Assembly: GCA_005879255.1 (NCBI GenBank)
Contig: VBKY01000183.1
Coordinates: forward strand, 1 to 64,000
Source of the DNA: Deltaproteobacteria bacterium
GTDB lineage: Bacteria > Desulfobacterota_B > Binatia > UBA9968
Reading direction: 5' to 3'
Length of the DNA stretch: 64,000 bases
Shown: positions 19,086 through 27,787 of the stretch, one piece after another
How positions within the stretch are numbered: the stretch's first letter is position 1
Layout of the letters: every line of letters begins with the position of its first letter
Made by a program: the position numbers and the translations under genes
The notes under the pieces: generated by a model
What the model was told of the DNA's origin: nothing
Database searches by the model: none
The model's input: only the letters and a program-made list of their open reading frames with translations

Positions 19086-19235
19086 TCACTTGACCACCTT
19101 GTCCGCTTTCGCCAACACCCTCTGCGGAATCGTAACGCCGATCTGCTTCGCCGCTTTGAGATTGATGATGAACTCGAATTTGATCGGCTGCAGGGAATAT
19201 TAGCTGGTTTGATGCCGTTGAGATATTGTCTACTT
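19086..19235 (-). pseudogene. Remnant of an ABC transporter substrate-binding protein (PF04392-type), C-terminus only
   Basis: Reading the minus strand, VDNI, LNGIKPANIP and then LQPIKFEFIINLK...KQIGVTIPQRVLAKADKVVK run to a stop at 19086. They match the conserved C-terminus of the ABC_sub_bind family (KFELVINLKTAKALGLTIPxxxLxRADEVI). The three pieces fall in three different frames, separated by two single-base shifts within about 35 nt, and an in-frame TAA precedes the last piece. The upstream 250 or more residues are absent; the sequence instead abuts the 3' end of the metallo-hydrolase gene. It is therefore a decayed, truncated copy. Confidence 0.75.
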
Positions 19236-20327
19236 TGGTAAAGGGCTTGTGCTGCGCAGTACCGGCAGCCCCATCTGCTGCCACAAAAGCATGCCGCCAT
19301 GCAGGTTGGCTACCCGGGGAAAACCGGCATCGCATAGGATCACCGTGGCTTGGCCGGAACGCATGCCCGCGTGGCACACCGGAATCACAGGCTTGTCCTT
19401 GGGGACCTCCGCCAAGCGGTCCTTCAGTTCGTTTAACGGAACACATTGAGCCGTGCCGATGTGGCCCAGCTTGTCCTCCAGTTCTTCGGGTTGGCGCACG
19501 TCGAGCACGTGGACTTCAGCTAGATGCTCGGCGACCCACTCCGGGTCGATTTCAAGCAGCCCGGCGTAGCTACGCCGCACCGGTCCCCAATCCGCGGGTC
19601 GCGGTATCTTTTCATCTTGCGGCTTGCCGCAACGCAGATTAGCCGGCACGGCAATAGCAATCTGCTTGGGGTGCGGAAGGTTCAGGTTTTCCATGAAGCC
19701 GACAAAGTCGCGCTCATCGGCATGGCCGCCGATGCGCGGATTGTGCGCACGCTCCTCGCCGACCGAAGACATGGTGCGACCACTGTAGTCGTGGCCGGGA
19801 AAAATTAGGGAGTCGTCCGGCAGACTGAAGATCTGTTCGGTGATAGAGCGGTAGAGCGTGCTGGGGTTGCCCTGCTGAAAATCGCAGCGGCCAGCGCCGC
19901 GGATCAGCAGACAGTCGCCAGTGAACGCCATGCGGTGGTCGTCGGTCACGTAGGTGATGCATCCATCGGTGTGGCCGGGCGTAGCGCGCACTTCCAGATA
20001 CCGTTCCCCGAAGGCCACCCGGTCGCCATGATCGAACCGCAAGTCCGCCCCCTGTACCGCAGCGCCGCAGCGCTTCGAAATACCGATCCGGCAGCCGGTC
20101 GCCTGTTCCATCAACCACGCGCCGGTCACGTGGTCGGCGTGGCAGTGCGTGTCGAGCACGGCGAGCAGCTTCAACCCGAGTTCCTCCACGAGCGCGCGAT
20201 CGCGGAAGTGCTGCTCGAAGACTGTGTCGATAATCACGGCCTCAAGGCTTCGCGGGTCGCCTATCACGTAGGTATAGGTCGACGAAGCAGCGTCGAACAG
20301 TTGCCGGAAAATAATGTTGCCGAACAT
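19230..20327 (-). CDS. MBL-fold persulfide dioxygenase-like protein fused to a rhodanese domain
   Basis: About 365 residues from ATG 20327 (TTG at 20339 is an alternative). The N-terminal metallo-beta-lactamase domain has the iron ligands HCHADH (61-66), GHTDG, FTGDCLLI and FPGHDYSG, matching the ETHE1/Blh persulfide dioxygenases that oxidise glutathione persulfide to sulfite. The C-terminal rhodanese domain (about 275-365) has the active cysteine C318 in CHAGMRSGQ. Natural fusions of these activities are known and convert thiosulfate or persulfide sulfur. It lies alone between imperfect direct repeats, next to a tRNA gene, and its 3' end runs into a decayed gene. Confidence 0.9.
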   Translation of the reverse strand: MFGNIIFRQLFDAASSTYTYVIGDPRSLEAVIIDTVFEQHFRDRALVEELGLKLLAVLDTHCHADHVTGAWLMEQATGCRIGISKRCGAAVQGADLRFDHGDRVAFGERYLEVRATPGHTDGCITYVTDDHRMAFTGDCLLIRGAGRCDFQQGNPSTLYRSITEQIFSLPDDSLIFPGHDYSGRTMSSVGEERAHNPRIGGHADERDFVGFMENLNLPHPKQIAIAVPANLRCGKPQDEKIPRPADWGPVRRSYAGLLEIDPEWVAEHLAEVHVLDVRQPEELEDKLGHIGTAQCVPLNELKDRLAEVPKDKPVIPVCHAGMRSGQATVILCDAGFPRVANLHGGMLLWQQMGLPVLRSTSPLPK

Positions 20328-20495
20328 GGGTAGCTTCAAACGCGGTGGCGAGCTGCCTTTTCATCACGCCTAACGCATAGCCTCTTATCCCTAACCGTGG
20401 AAGCAATCAAGCATCGGATAGGTCGCCAAGGAAGCAACAGGAGGATAAAACGTGTCGGATTAAACCGCCGAGGTGCAGCGAGTTGCGGCTTAAGC

Positions 20496-20519
20496 TGATG
20501 GAGAACTCAGTTCAATCCT
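20496..20519 (+). repeat. Imperfect direct repeat, copy 2
   Basis: A 24-nt sequence beginning tgatggagaactcag, 22/24 identical to 19047-19070 and in the same orientation. The flanking sequence of the two copies is otherwise unrelated. Confidence 0.55.
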
Positions 20520-20568
20520 ATGCGTGTATCTCTCGGTGCTTCCAAATCCCCATAATGTCAGCATTCGC

Positions 20569-20586
20569 AAGTGCAACGTTGCACTT
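20569..20586. repeat. Perfect 18-bp palindrome
   Basis: The sequence aagtgcaacgttgcactt reads the same on both strands. It lies 240 bp upstream of the MBL-rhodanese start, followed by an AT-rich stretch. It could be an operator for a dimeric regulator, but its distance from any start is large. Confidence 0.4.
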
Positions 20587-20868
20587 TTACCGCTATTTTT
20601 CCCCGGTTTTGTTGGTACTTTGTGGGCTTTCACAATCTGTCAGATCAGAGATATTTTCTCTGATTTTCTTAGAATTTAGGCTACTTGTGCTCTCATCACC
20701 CTGCCTCGCGGGGTTCTGGTTCGATTCCCGTTGGGATGGTAACCTTCTGCTTTCCCGGATTGTGACTACTCAATCGATCCGATGGCTCTCTCGTATCTGA
20801 ACCGGCACTGAAACCGGCACCAGCTCGGCGCTTGCTCCCGACAGATTCACATAAGTAGTTGAAAAAGT

Positions 20869-20945
20869 TGGTGGGCCCACCTGGATTCGAACCAGGGACC
20901 AACCGGTTATGAGCCGGTGGCTCTAACCAACTGAGCTATGGGCCC
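20869..20945 (-). tRNA. tRNA with CAU anticodon, probably tRNA-Ile2 (or elongator Met)
   Basis: A complete cloverleaf: 7-bp acceptor stem GGGCCCA/TGGGCCC, D-loop AGCTCAGTTGGTTAGAGC, anticodon stem ACCGG/CCGGT with loop CTCATAA (anticodon CAT), T-arm CCTGGTTCGAATCCAGG, and an encoded CCA (20869-20871). The body resembles bacterial tRNA-Ile2, where the wobble C becomes lysidine to read AUA, more than elongator Met, but only TilS determinants would settle it. It lies downstream of rpoD on the same strand. Confidence 0.93.
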
Positions 20946-21003
20946 ATTCAGAAGTATTTCTTGTGTTGCGTTGCGAGTTTCGTTAAGAAACGCAAAGGCG
21001 GAA

Positions 21004-22878
21004 CTAATTTTCCATGAAACTCTTGAGTCGTTTGCTGCGGCTCGGGTGACGCAATTTGCGTAAAGCTTTGGCTTCGATCTGGCGGATGCGCTCGCGAGTG
21101 ACCGTAAATTTTTGCCCCACTTCTTCTAGCGTGTGATCGGATTTTTCTCCGATACCGAAGCGCATGCGCAGTACTTGCTCTTCGCGCGGCGTCAGGGTCG
21201 CCAACACCTTGCGAGTTTGTTCCTGCAGATTAATGTTTACCACTGCGTCTGATGGCGTGATGATGCGTTTGTCTTCGATGAAGTCGCCAAGGTGACTATC
21301 CTCCTCCTCGCCGACGGGTGTCTCCAGTGAAATCGGCTCCTTGGCAATTTTCAATACTTTGCGCACCTTGTCGAGCGGAATTTCCATTTTGGTCGCGATC
21401 TCTTCAGGGGTTGGCTCGCGGCCGATCTCTTGAACTAAATATCGGGAAGTACGGATCAACTTGTTAATGGTTTCGATCATGTGCACTGGAATCCGAATCG
21501 TCCGCGCCTGGTCCGCGATCGCTCTGGTGATCGCCTGGCGAATCCACCAGGTTGCATAGGTGGAAAACTTATAGCCGCGTTGATATTCGAACTTGTCCAC
21601 GGCCTTCATCAATCCGATATTGCCCTCTTGTATGAGATCGAGAAATTGGAGCCCGCGGTTGGTGTATTTTTTTGCGATGCTCACGACTAAGCGAAGATTT
21701 GCCTCGATCAGTTCCTTCTTCGCCAAATTCGCTTTGGTCTCGCCTTCGATGATAGACCAGACACGCCGCTTGATCTCCTCGACCGGCATTTCAAGATCTT
21801 TTTCGATGTGACGGATGTCGCGCCGGGCGCTACGTATCTCTTCGGCCATCTGCAGGATCGCCTCGTGCCCCATCCGAAACGCGCCGATCACTTTCGGCCA
21901 ATTCTTTTTGCGCCCGTCGGCATTGGACACGATCTTGACAATCTCTGCGGACGGTTTACCGACCCTGTGCTCGTAGTCTTTGACCCTTCTTTCGAGCGCT
22001 TGCATGCGTTCCATGGTCCGCTTGAGCCCGTCAGCGATCGCTTCCGTTTGCTTTCGATTGAGCTGCAGACCTTTAAGGCCGTTGATGATCCGGTCGTTGT
22101 ATTTAACGACGCTGTCTAGGAGCAACTGGCGGCGCTGCACGGAGAGACGTTTGCCCTCCAGCTGCCGCCTAATCTTCTCACGATCGTTGGTGGTCCGGCG
22201 GATTTTGCCGATTTGATCGAGCAATCTCTTCTCATGAACCTCTTCGTCTTCGAAATCTTCGCTGTCCTCCTCGCCCTCTTCCTTGATGATCTCGCGCACG
22301 CGAATTTCGTGCTGGGCGAGCTTTTCGCCGAGATCCAAGATGTAGGTCAATGCCAGAGGACTGGACAAAACTTCGTTGATCACCCGGTTCTCGCCTTCCT
22401 CGATTTTTTTTGCGATCTCGACTTCGCCCTCACGACTGAGGAGCGAAACGGTGCCCATCTCACGCAGATACATGCGCACCGGGTCGCCGGTTTTACCGAC
22501 GACATCGCCGTCGACATCATTGTCAAGCTCTTTCTCTTCTTCCTCTTCCTCCGCAAGCTCCTCACCGGCCCCGCCAAGGGTGACGCGCTGGTTCGAATCA
22601 ACGACTTCGATATCCATTTCGCCGAAGATGGACATGACGTCGTCGATCTGGTCCGGCGAAACCACCTCTGCAGGAAGCATGTCGTTAACATCGTCGTAGG
22701 TCAGATAGCCCTTCTCTTTGCCCAGGTCGATGAGCTTCTTGACCTCCTTCATATTCTTCTTCTCCACGGGCTGAGGAGTGGAGTCGGAGGCTGATTTGGT
22801 TTTCGCTACCGGACGATTAACTTCGGCTCGCGCTTTCGGCGTTCTAGTTGGCGTTCTTTTCGTACGAGGTCTTGCCAT
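21004..22878 (-). CDS. rpoD: RNA polymerase primary sigma factor
   Basis: A 624-residue sigma70. In order: lysine/arginine-rich N-terminal leader, region 1.1 ([20 protein letters not shown]), a long acidic stretch ([16 protein letters not shown]), region 1.2 ([11 protein letters not shown]), the non-conserved region, region 2 with [20 protein letters not shown] and [10 protein letters not shown], region 3 ([12 protein letters not shown]) and region 4 with [19 protein letters not shown]. It directs RNA polymerase to housekeeping promoters. The ATG at 22878 overlaps the end of dnaG by 73 nt. A second ATG at 22752 (MKEVKK) has GGAG upstream and would remove the overlap, so the true start is open. 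Confidence 0.97.
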   Translation of the reverse strand: MARPRTKRTPTRTPKARAEVNRPVAKTKSASDSTPQPVEKKNMKEVKKLIDLGKEKGYLTYDDVNDMLPAEVVSPDQIDDVMSIFGEMDIEVVDSNQRVTLGGAGEELAEEEEEEKELDNDVDGDVVGKTGDPVRMYLREMGTVSLLSREGEVEIAKKIEEGENRVINEVLSSPLALTYILDLGEKLAQHEIRVREIIKEEGEEDSEDFEDEEVHEKRLLDQIGKIRRTTNDREKIRRQLEGKRLSVQRRQLLLDSVVKYNDRIINGLKGLQLNRKQTEAIADGLKRTMERMQALERRVKDYEHRVGKPSAEIVKIVSNADGRKKNWPKVIGAFRMGHEAILQMAEEIRSARRDIRHIEKDLEMPVEEIKRRVWSIIEGETKANLAKKELIEANLRLVVSIAKKYTNRGLQFLDLIQEGNIGLMKAVDKFEYQRGYKFSTYATWWIRQAITRAIADQARTIRIPVHMIETINKLIRTSRYLVQEIGREPTPEEIATKMEIPLDKVRKVLKIAKEPISLETPVGEEEDSHLGDFIEDKRIITPSDAVVNINLQEQTRKVLATLTPREEQVLRMRFGIGEKSDHTLEEVGQKFTVTRERIRQIEAKALRKLRHPSRSKRLKSFMEN

Positions 22879-24596
22879 TCTAGCATCCTTTCTCTCTTCG
22901 CTTTCTCATCTTTTTGCTCTTCCGCGGCCCGTATCGCTATGCGTAGATCACGCTTGTGGGTCTCCAGATATTTGCGGCCCAAATGCGCGAGACAATCATC
23001 CGCCATTTTGGCGCATTCGGCATCCGAGAGATTCTCCCCTTCCAACGCCAACGCGGCGATCTCGCTCCCGAGCTCCGTCGGCAGGACTTGTGTCAAACGG
23101 AAAAGGTCGATGTTTCCCCGTTCTTGCCATTGGGTGATAATCGCGTCAACCACTCCCCGCCACGTCGGGCCGAACCACTGGCGAGCCTCGATCTCTTGGG
23201 TCAGCCGCTCCGTCAGCGCAGGTAAGCGGAGCATCAATCCCGCCAAGGATCGCTGCGCAACCTCGTCGCGATTTTTTGGAGTCGCCACGGAGAGGGCTTG
23301 CCGCACATTGACTGCCACTGGTCGACCCGGCGGCCGGCGCAGCAACTCCTCACGTTTTTCCAGCATATCGACCGCCCGACGGATCAGCAAGTCGACCTCG
23401 AAAGCGTTATTCACCTTGGCCAACACCCGACTCACTTCACTGGCAATTTGACTCTTTCCTTCCAGGGTTTTCCCGTGGCGCTGTTCCAACCAGGTGAAGT
23501 AATAATCCGCCAATGGCACCGCTTGATCGAGAGTTGCCTCCAACGCCGCTTTGCCCCGGCTGCGAATAAACGTATCAGGATCCTCGTCTGGCGGCAAAAA
23601 AGCCGCGCGGCCGAGAAGCCCGGCTTCGACAAAAATCTCGAAACTTCGCGCCGCAGCTTTTTGCCCCGCATCGTCGCCATCGAACAAAGCGATGATGTTT
23701 TTGGTAAAACGGGACAATGCTCGCACATGATCCACCGTCAGCGCCGTGCCAAGGGTCGCCACCGAATAGGAAATTTCGTGCTGTGATAAAGCGATCACAT
23801 CGAGGTAACCCTCGACCACGACGACGCGATCGGCTTTGCGTATTCCTTCTTTGGCGTGATAGAGCCCATAGAGGGTCGCTCCCTTATGAAACAGCGGTGT
23901 TTCGCTTGAATTGAGATACTTGGGCAAAGCTTCGTTCAATACCCGGCCGCCGAAGGCGATCACCTTACCGGCGGGACTGATAATCGGAAACATCACCCGG
24001 GCGAAAAACTTCTCGTGAAACTGGTGCGGGCCACGTTGGCCGAGCAGTCCCAGGCGAAGCGCATCGTTCACCAACCACTTTTCCGTTTTGAGCAAGCCCA
24101 ACAGACCCGAGCCATTTTGCGGCGCATAGCCCAGCATGAATTTGCGGGCTGTGGCGTCATCGACGCCGCGCGATTTGAGATACTCCAGCGCCCTCTTCCC
24201 CTCCGGATGTGCAAAGAGAAGTTTTTGGTAATTACCGGCGACACGATCGTTGATGCGATAGAGGTTTTCTCTGTCACCCGATTCGCGGGCCGCTCCTGTC
24301 CCCTGGCTTCGCTCGACGGTAATGCCATAGCGCTTGGCGACACGCTCCACGGATTCCGGAAACGTCAGCTGGTCGTACTGCATGAGGAACTGAAAAACAC
24401 TGCCACCGGTCTGGCAGCCGAAACAGTGGTAGATTCCCTTTTCTTCGCTTACCGTGAATGATGGTGTTTTTTCCGTGTGGAATGGACACAGGCCCATGTG
24501 ATTGCGGCCGGCCTTCTTGAGCGTGACATAATCCGAGATAACCTCCACAATCGAAGCTCGGTTACGAATCTCAGCGATTTTTTCCTGAGTAATCAT
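22806..24596 (-). CDS. dnaG: DNA primase
   Basis: A 596-residue primase that makes RNA primers at the replication fork. The N-terminal CHC2 zinc ribbon has CPFH and HCFGC (cysteines near residue 37 and 58-61). The central TOPRIM domain has [12 protein letters not shown] (catalytic glutamate) and ALFDGDDAG (metal-binding aspartates). The C-terminal helical region, which binds the DnaB helicase, is present. Length is normal. It lies between cvpA and rpoD in the classic macromolecular-synthesis order; the rpoD frame starts inside its last 25 codons. Confidence 0.98.
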   Translation of the reverse strand: MITQEKIAEIRNRASIVEVISDYVTLKKAGRNHMGLCPFHTEKTPSFTVSEEKGIYHCFGCQTGGSVFQFLMQYDQLTFPESVERVAKRYGITVERSQGTGAARESGDRENLYRINDRVAGNYQKLLFAHPEGKRALEYLKSRGVDDATARKFMLGYAPQNGSGLLGLLKTEKWLVNDALRLGLLGQRGPHQFHEKFFARVMFPIISPAGKVIAFGGRVLNEALPKYLNSSETPLFHKGATLYGLYHAKEGIRKADRVVVVEGYLDVIALSQHEISYSVATLGTALTVDHVRALSRFTKNIIALFDGDDAGQKAAARSFEIFVEAGLLGRAAFLPPDEDPDTFIRSRGKAALEATLDQAVPLADYYFTWLEQRHGKTLEGKSQIASEVSRVLAKVNNAFEVDLLIRRAVDMLEKREELLRRPPGRPVAVNVRQALSVATPKNRDEVAQRSLAGLMLRLPALTERLTQEIEARQWFGPTWRGVVDAIITQWQERGNIDLFRLTQVLPTELGSEIAALALEGENLSDAECAKMADDCLAHLGRKYLETHKRDLRIAIRAAEEQKDEKAKRERMLEWQDLVRKERQLERRKREPKLIVR

Positions 24597-24605
24597 CTCT
24601 GGCGG

Positions 24606-25160
24606 TTATAAACGACTCTCATCCGGCGACGAGGCGTGTTGCGAGGACTCACCGAACAAAATCCTCGCTTTGCCCATGCGAATCAGGCTCTCCGCAAGGT
24701 AAGACAGTGGCGTGACAAGATAAGATCCATCAAGGTTATCTCGGGTCCGTCGCGGCAACCAGGACGCTTGGCTTAGAAAGAAAATGACCAGCGCTGTCAG
24801 CGCGGCGCCTTTGCCGACCCCGATGGCAATTCCACCGGTACGATTGAGAGTTTTGAGAAACAGCAACCTCTCCGAGCGATGCAGCAACCATCCAGCCGTG
24901 CTCATTAAAAAATACACAACAAAAAAAATCGCGACAAACGCCGAGCCCTTAAGAACCAACGGGGAGATTTGCCAAATAGTCGCCGCGTATGATGCCACCG
25001 ATCGCGAGTAAGTTACGGCCAACAGGAAGCCGGTAACCAGACCTGCGATGGAAAAAATTTCGCGGAACAGACCTCTAAAGAATCCTCGCAAACCGAAGAG
25101 GGCCAGCACGACGATGAGAATCGGATCGACCCAGTTCACCGGCGGGAACCATCGGGGCAT
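24606..25160 (-). CDS. cvpA: CvpA family inner-membrane protein
   Basis: About 184 residues from the ATG at 25160 (MPRWFPPVNWVDP), which gives the short polar N-terminus usual for the family; the frame remains open to 25271 but the extra 37 residues do not look like protein. Four hydrophobic segments are visible, with the typical GLRGFFRGLFREIFSIAG after the first. CvpA proteins contribute to envelope homeostasis, and colicin V production gave the name; the molecular role is unclear. It sits nine bases upstream of dnaG and is probably cotranscribed. Confidence 0.85.
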   Translation of the reverse strand: MPRWFPPVNWVDPILIVVLALFGLRGFFRGLFREIFSIAGLVTGFLLAVTYSRSVASYAATIWQISPLVLKGSAFVAIFFVVYFLMSTAGWLLHRSERLLFLKTLNRTGGIAIGVGKGAALTALVIFFLSQASWLPRRTRDNLDGSYLVTPLSYLAESLIRMGKARILFGESSQHASSPDESRL

Positions 25161-25323
25161 CGCACTCTGATCACTCCCTGACCCAGTGTGCGCACCCGGT
25201 AGAAGAGTTTCACGGATGTCAGTCCGTTTTGCAGACGATTTAACAAGCGAACAATCCGTTATCGGCTCCAATCAATCAGCAAATGGAGACACGACCCATG
25301 CTGCCCGCCCAACTGCTCTAGCA

Positions 25324-25770
25324 TTACCCACCGAGAAGCGCCCTCACCAATTCGTTTACTCGCTTGCCGTCGCTTCTGCCGGAAACCTTTGGCATCACCA
25401 GCTTCATGACCTTGCCAAGATCTTGGACGCCCGTTGCACCGGCTTCGGTGATGCTCGCGCGGATCAGCCTCTTCACCTCTTCTTCGGAAAGAGGCTGCGG
25501 CAAGAAGCGCTGGAGAATCGCGAGTTCGGCCTCTTCTTTTTGGGCTAGTTCCTCTCGACCTCCTCTGCGAAATAGCTCAATGGCTTCGCCCCGTTGTTTG
25601 CAGAGGGTCCCGATAATCTTTTGAATTTCTTCCGCTGTGAGCTCTTTTCGGACGCGAATTTCTTCATTTTGAACAGCCGCCAACAGCAGCCGAAGCGTCG
25701 ACAGGGTCAGCGCGTCCGCGCTCTTCATTGCACTCTTTACAGCTTCTTGTATCTCGGCCTTAAGTGGCAT
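25324..25770 (-). CDS. yqeY: GatB/YqeY domain-containing protein
   Basis: About 148 residues from the ATG at 25770 (MPLKAEIQEAV). It has an N-terminal helical domain (KSADALTLSTLRLLLAAVQNEEI) and a C-terminal domain (ILQRFLPQPLSEEEVKRLI) related to the tail domain of the GatB amidotransferase subunit. The family is conserved between rpsU and dnaG in many bacteria and is thought to touch tRNA or its amidation, without a proven reaction. It follows rpsU by 32 bp. Confidence 0.92.
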   Translation of the reverse strand: MPLKAEIQEAVKSAMKSADALTLSTLRLLLAAVQNEEIRVRKELTAEEIQKIIGTLCKQRGEAIELFRRGGREELAQKEEAELAILQRFLPQPLSEEEVKRLIRASITEAGATGVQDLGKVMKLVMPKVSGRSDGKRVNELVRALLGG

Positions 25771-25802
25771 CTTCAATTAAGCAACCTTGGCTTGCCTATC
25801 GG

Positions 25803-25997
25803 CTAAAAAGAATGCCGAACGCGCCGCATCGCCCGTTTTTTTGCCGCGATTGCCTTTTTTTTCTTCTTAACGCTGGGCTTTTCGTAGTGTTCACGTTTAC
25901 GCAGCTCAGCAAGGATACCGGCTTTTTCACAGAGTTTTTTAAAGCGTCGGATTGCGCTCTCGATAGATTCGTTTTCTCGGACTCGAACTCCGGTCAT
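25803..25997 (-). CDS. rpsU: 30S ribosomal protein S21
   Basis: A 64-residue very basic protein. [19 protein letters not shown] and [18 protein letters not shown] are the S21 landmarks, followed by a lysine/arginine tail. S21 sits near the 3' end of 16S rRNA and helps base-pairing with mRNA leaders. It is the first gene of the rpsU-yqeY-cvpA-dnaG-rpoD unit and has a good sigma70-like promoter 50 to 77 bp upstream. Confidence 0.97.
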   Translation of the reverse strand: MTGVRVRENESIESAIRRFKKLCEKAGILAELRKREHYEKPSVKKKKKAIAAKKRAMRRVRHSF

Positions 25998-26046
25998 AAA
26001 ATTAGATCACCCCCGATCCATCCGGACCACACTTTTCCGCGGAATG

Positions 26047-26074
26047 ATTTTAACGGATTTCCCTTCCAAGTCAA
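26047..26074 (-). promoter_or_regulatory. Sigma70-like promoter for rpsU-yqeY-cvpA-dnaG-rpoD
   Basis: On the minus strand, TTGACT (26069-26074) and TAAAAT (26047-26052) are separated by 16 bp. Transcription would begin near 26040, giving a leader of roughly 40 nt before the rpsU ATG at 25997. The match is five of six bases at each box. Confidence 0.6.
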
Positions 26075-26245
26075 GTAATTGACCTTAAAAATGAACAATT
26101 TGGAGGCATTTGACGAGTCGCTGAGCAGAGTTTGTCCCGGGCTACGATTTGAACCCAATGATTTTGCGGTCAGTAGAACAGATTGCTTGAGATCGGCAGA
26201 TCGTCCAAGAGACTCATTCACAAGAAACACTGAACCGTCGCACAT

Positions 26246-26974
26246 TCACCGCCACATGAGTTTCCGCAGCCGGTCGGGAAAATCCGAAATCAATCCCTGC
26301 ACTCCCATTGCTGCAAACGCTTCGAGATCCCGAAGCTCATTGACGGTCCAAATATAGACGTCGACTCCCTCCGCCCACGCGTGCTCCAGAAAACTCCGCG
26401 ACGCCAGCTCCTTTTGAACGAGGATCGAGGTCGCCCCCAGCCGTTTAACAGCCTCCAACGGATTTTCCTTCACATGCGAACCAAAGACGATGCCCAGGGA
26501 GGCTTCCGGCGCCAGATCCCGTATCCGAGCAAGACAACGGTAATCGAAGGAACAGCATAACGTCCGATCCAAATAGTCGTAGTGACTCAATGTGAACAAG
26601 ATTTTGAGTTCAATACCGGGTACCGAGTGCGGATACGATTTGATCTCCAAACACAGATCGGCGTTGCCGTCAATGGTCTCTAACGCTTCCTCGAGAGTGA
26701 GGATGCGTTCTCCTATGTACGATTTCCCTTTCCACCGGCCGATATCGAGCACCTTCAGTTGCTCGAGCGTCTTACCCTTCACCGTACCTCTGACGCCCGC
26801 CGTGCGCATCAAACTCTCGTCATGGAAGACGACAACGTGACCGTCCCGAGTCATTTGGCAGTCGAGCTCGATCATATCGGCGCGTGCCTCGATCGCTCTT
26901 ACGAAAGCAAGCTGCGTGTTTTCCGGATATTCACCCGACGCGCCGCGATGCGCTATCTTCTTCAAGGCCGCCAT
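26246..26974 (-). CDS. Glycerophosphodiester phosphodiesterase
   Basis: A 242-residue GDPD-family TIM-barrel enzyme that hydrolyses glycerophosphodiesters to sn-glycerol 3-phosphate and an alcohol. Seen: AHRGASGEYPENT (catalytic His and Arg, family opening), MIELDCQMTRDGHVVVFHDE (metal-binding Glu/Asp and second catalytic His), and CLEIK. There is no signal peptide, so it is the cytosolic UgpQ-like form. The C-terminal VDVYIWTVNE is also typical. It stands alone between rpsU and tlyA, both on the same strand. Confidence 0.94.
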   Translation of the reverse strand: MAALKKIAHRGASGEYPENTQLAFVRAIEARADMIELDCQMTRDGHVVVFHDESLMRTAGVRGTVKGKTLEQLKVLDIGRWKGKSYIGERILTLEEALETIDGNADLCLEIKSYPHSVPGIELKILFTLSHYDYLDRTLCCSFDYRCLARIRDLAPEASLGIVFGSHVKENPLEAVKRLGATSILVQKELASRSFLEHAWAEGVDVYIWTVNELRDLEAFAAMGVQGLISDFPDRLRKLMWR

Positions 26975-27046
26975 CTATTGAGATCGAGTTTTGGAATGCA
27001 GTCAAACTTCGCTCAGAAGAGTGAGGCCACTAATCGGGAAACAGCT

Positions 27047-27787
27047 TCAAGTGCCGCTTCGCAGATGAATCAAAAATTCTCTGTTGCCCTTCGGCCCGAT
27101 AAGCGGCGATTCGATCACGCCGCCGAGGACCGAGTAACCGAATCCGACTGAAGCCTCACTAATGTCTTCGATCACTTGGAGATGCTCTTCATGGGAACGC
27201 ACCACTCCGCCTTTTCCTACCTTGCCCTTGCCGACTTCGAACTGCGGTTTGATCAGTGCAACTACATCGCCGTTGCCAGTGAGAAGTGTTCTTACCTGAG
27301 GCAACACTAACTTGAGTGAAATGAAAGATACATCGATAGTCGCGAGTTCGGCGCGCCACGGTAACCGGCTCACGTCGAAATAACGAATATTGGTCTTTTC
27401 GAAAACTACGACGCGGGGATCGTTTCTGAGCTTCCAAGCCAGCTGGCCATAACCGACGTCGACGGCAAAAACATGCGCTGCGCCGTGGGCTAGCAAACAA
27501 TCGGTGAACCCGCCGGTGGATGCTCCGATATCGAGCGCGGTTTTGTCTTTGATGAGGATGGCGAACTCGCGGAGCGCCTTTTCGAGCTTGAGCCCGCCGC
27601 GGCTGACGTAAGCGGAAGTCGATCTGAGACGAATCTCAGCACTGATATCTATGGAAACGCCGGCCTTGGTGACGGGCAGATCGTTGACAAGAACTTCGCC
27701 GGCGAGAATCCTTCGACGACCATCCTCTCGGCTACTAACGAGTTGGCGGTCGACCAGCAGCAGATCTAAGCGCTCCCTCTTTCCCAT
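27047..27787 (-). CDS. tlyA: TlyA family rRNA (cytidine-2'-O)-methyltransferase
   Basis: A 246-residue protein: an N-terminal S4 RNA-binding domain (ERLDLLLVDRQLVSSREDG, about 4-65) followed by an FtsJ-like Rossmann methyltransferase domain with the SAM motif LDIGASTGGFTDCLL and the later FEVGKGKVGKGGVV. TlyA enzymes 2'-O-methylate cytidines in 16S and 23S rRNA; several also act as haemolysins. Its start overlaps the end of dxs by 22 nt, as in many genomes where tlyA closes the xse-ispA-dxs operon. Confidence 0.94.
   Translation of the reverse strand: MGKRERLDLLLVDRQLVSSREDGRRRILAGEVLVNDLPVTKAGVSIDISAEIRLRSTSAYVSRGGLKLEKALREFAILIKDKTALDIGASTGGFTDCLLAHGAAHVFAVDVGYGQLAWKLRNDPRVVVFEKTNIRYFDVSRLPWRAELATIDVSFISLKLVLPQVRTLLTGNGDVVALIKPQFEVGKGKVGKGGVVRSHEEHLQVIEDISEASVGFGYSVLGGVIESPLIGPKGNREFLIHLRSGT

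Larger units (their letters stand above)
20328..20868. other. Intergenic region between a tRNA 3' end and the MBL-rhodanese gene
   Basis: About 540 bp without a convincing gene. It holds direct repeat copy 2 (20496-20519), an 18-bp palindrome (20569-20586), an AT-rich stretch (about 20585-20695) and the short duplication aaccggcac near 20800-20820. Integrases commonly target the segment downstream of a tRNA 3' end, but no integrase or tRNA-end duplication is visible. Confidence 0.45.

Noticed and set aside
20705..20745. Plus-strand sequence resembling a tRNA T-arm (ctggttcgattcccg)
   Set aside because: The five-base T-stem does not pair and no acceptor, D-arm or anticodon arm can be drawn around it.
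26100..26190. Minus-strand stretch with gggttcaaatc, suggestive of a tRNA 3' half
   Set aside because: No stem pairs with it, and neither a D-arm nor an anticodon stem is present.
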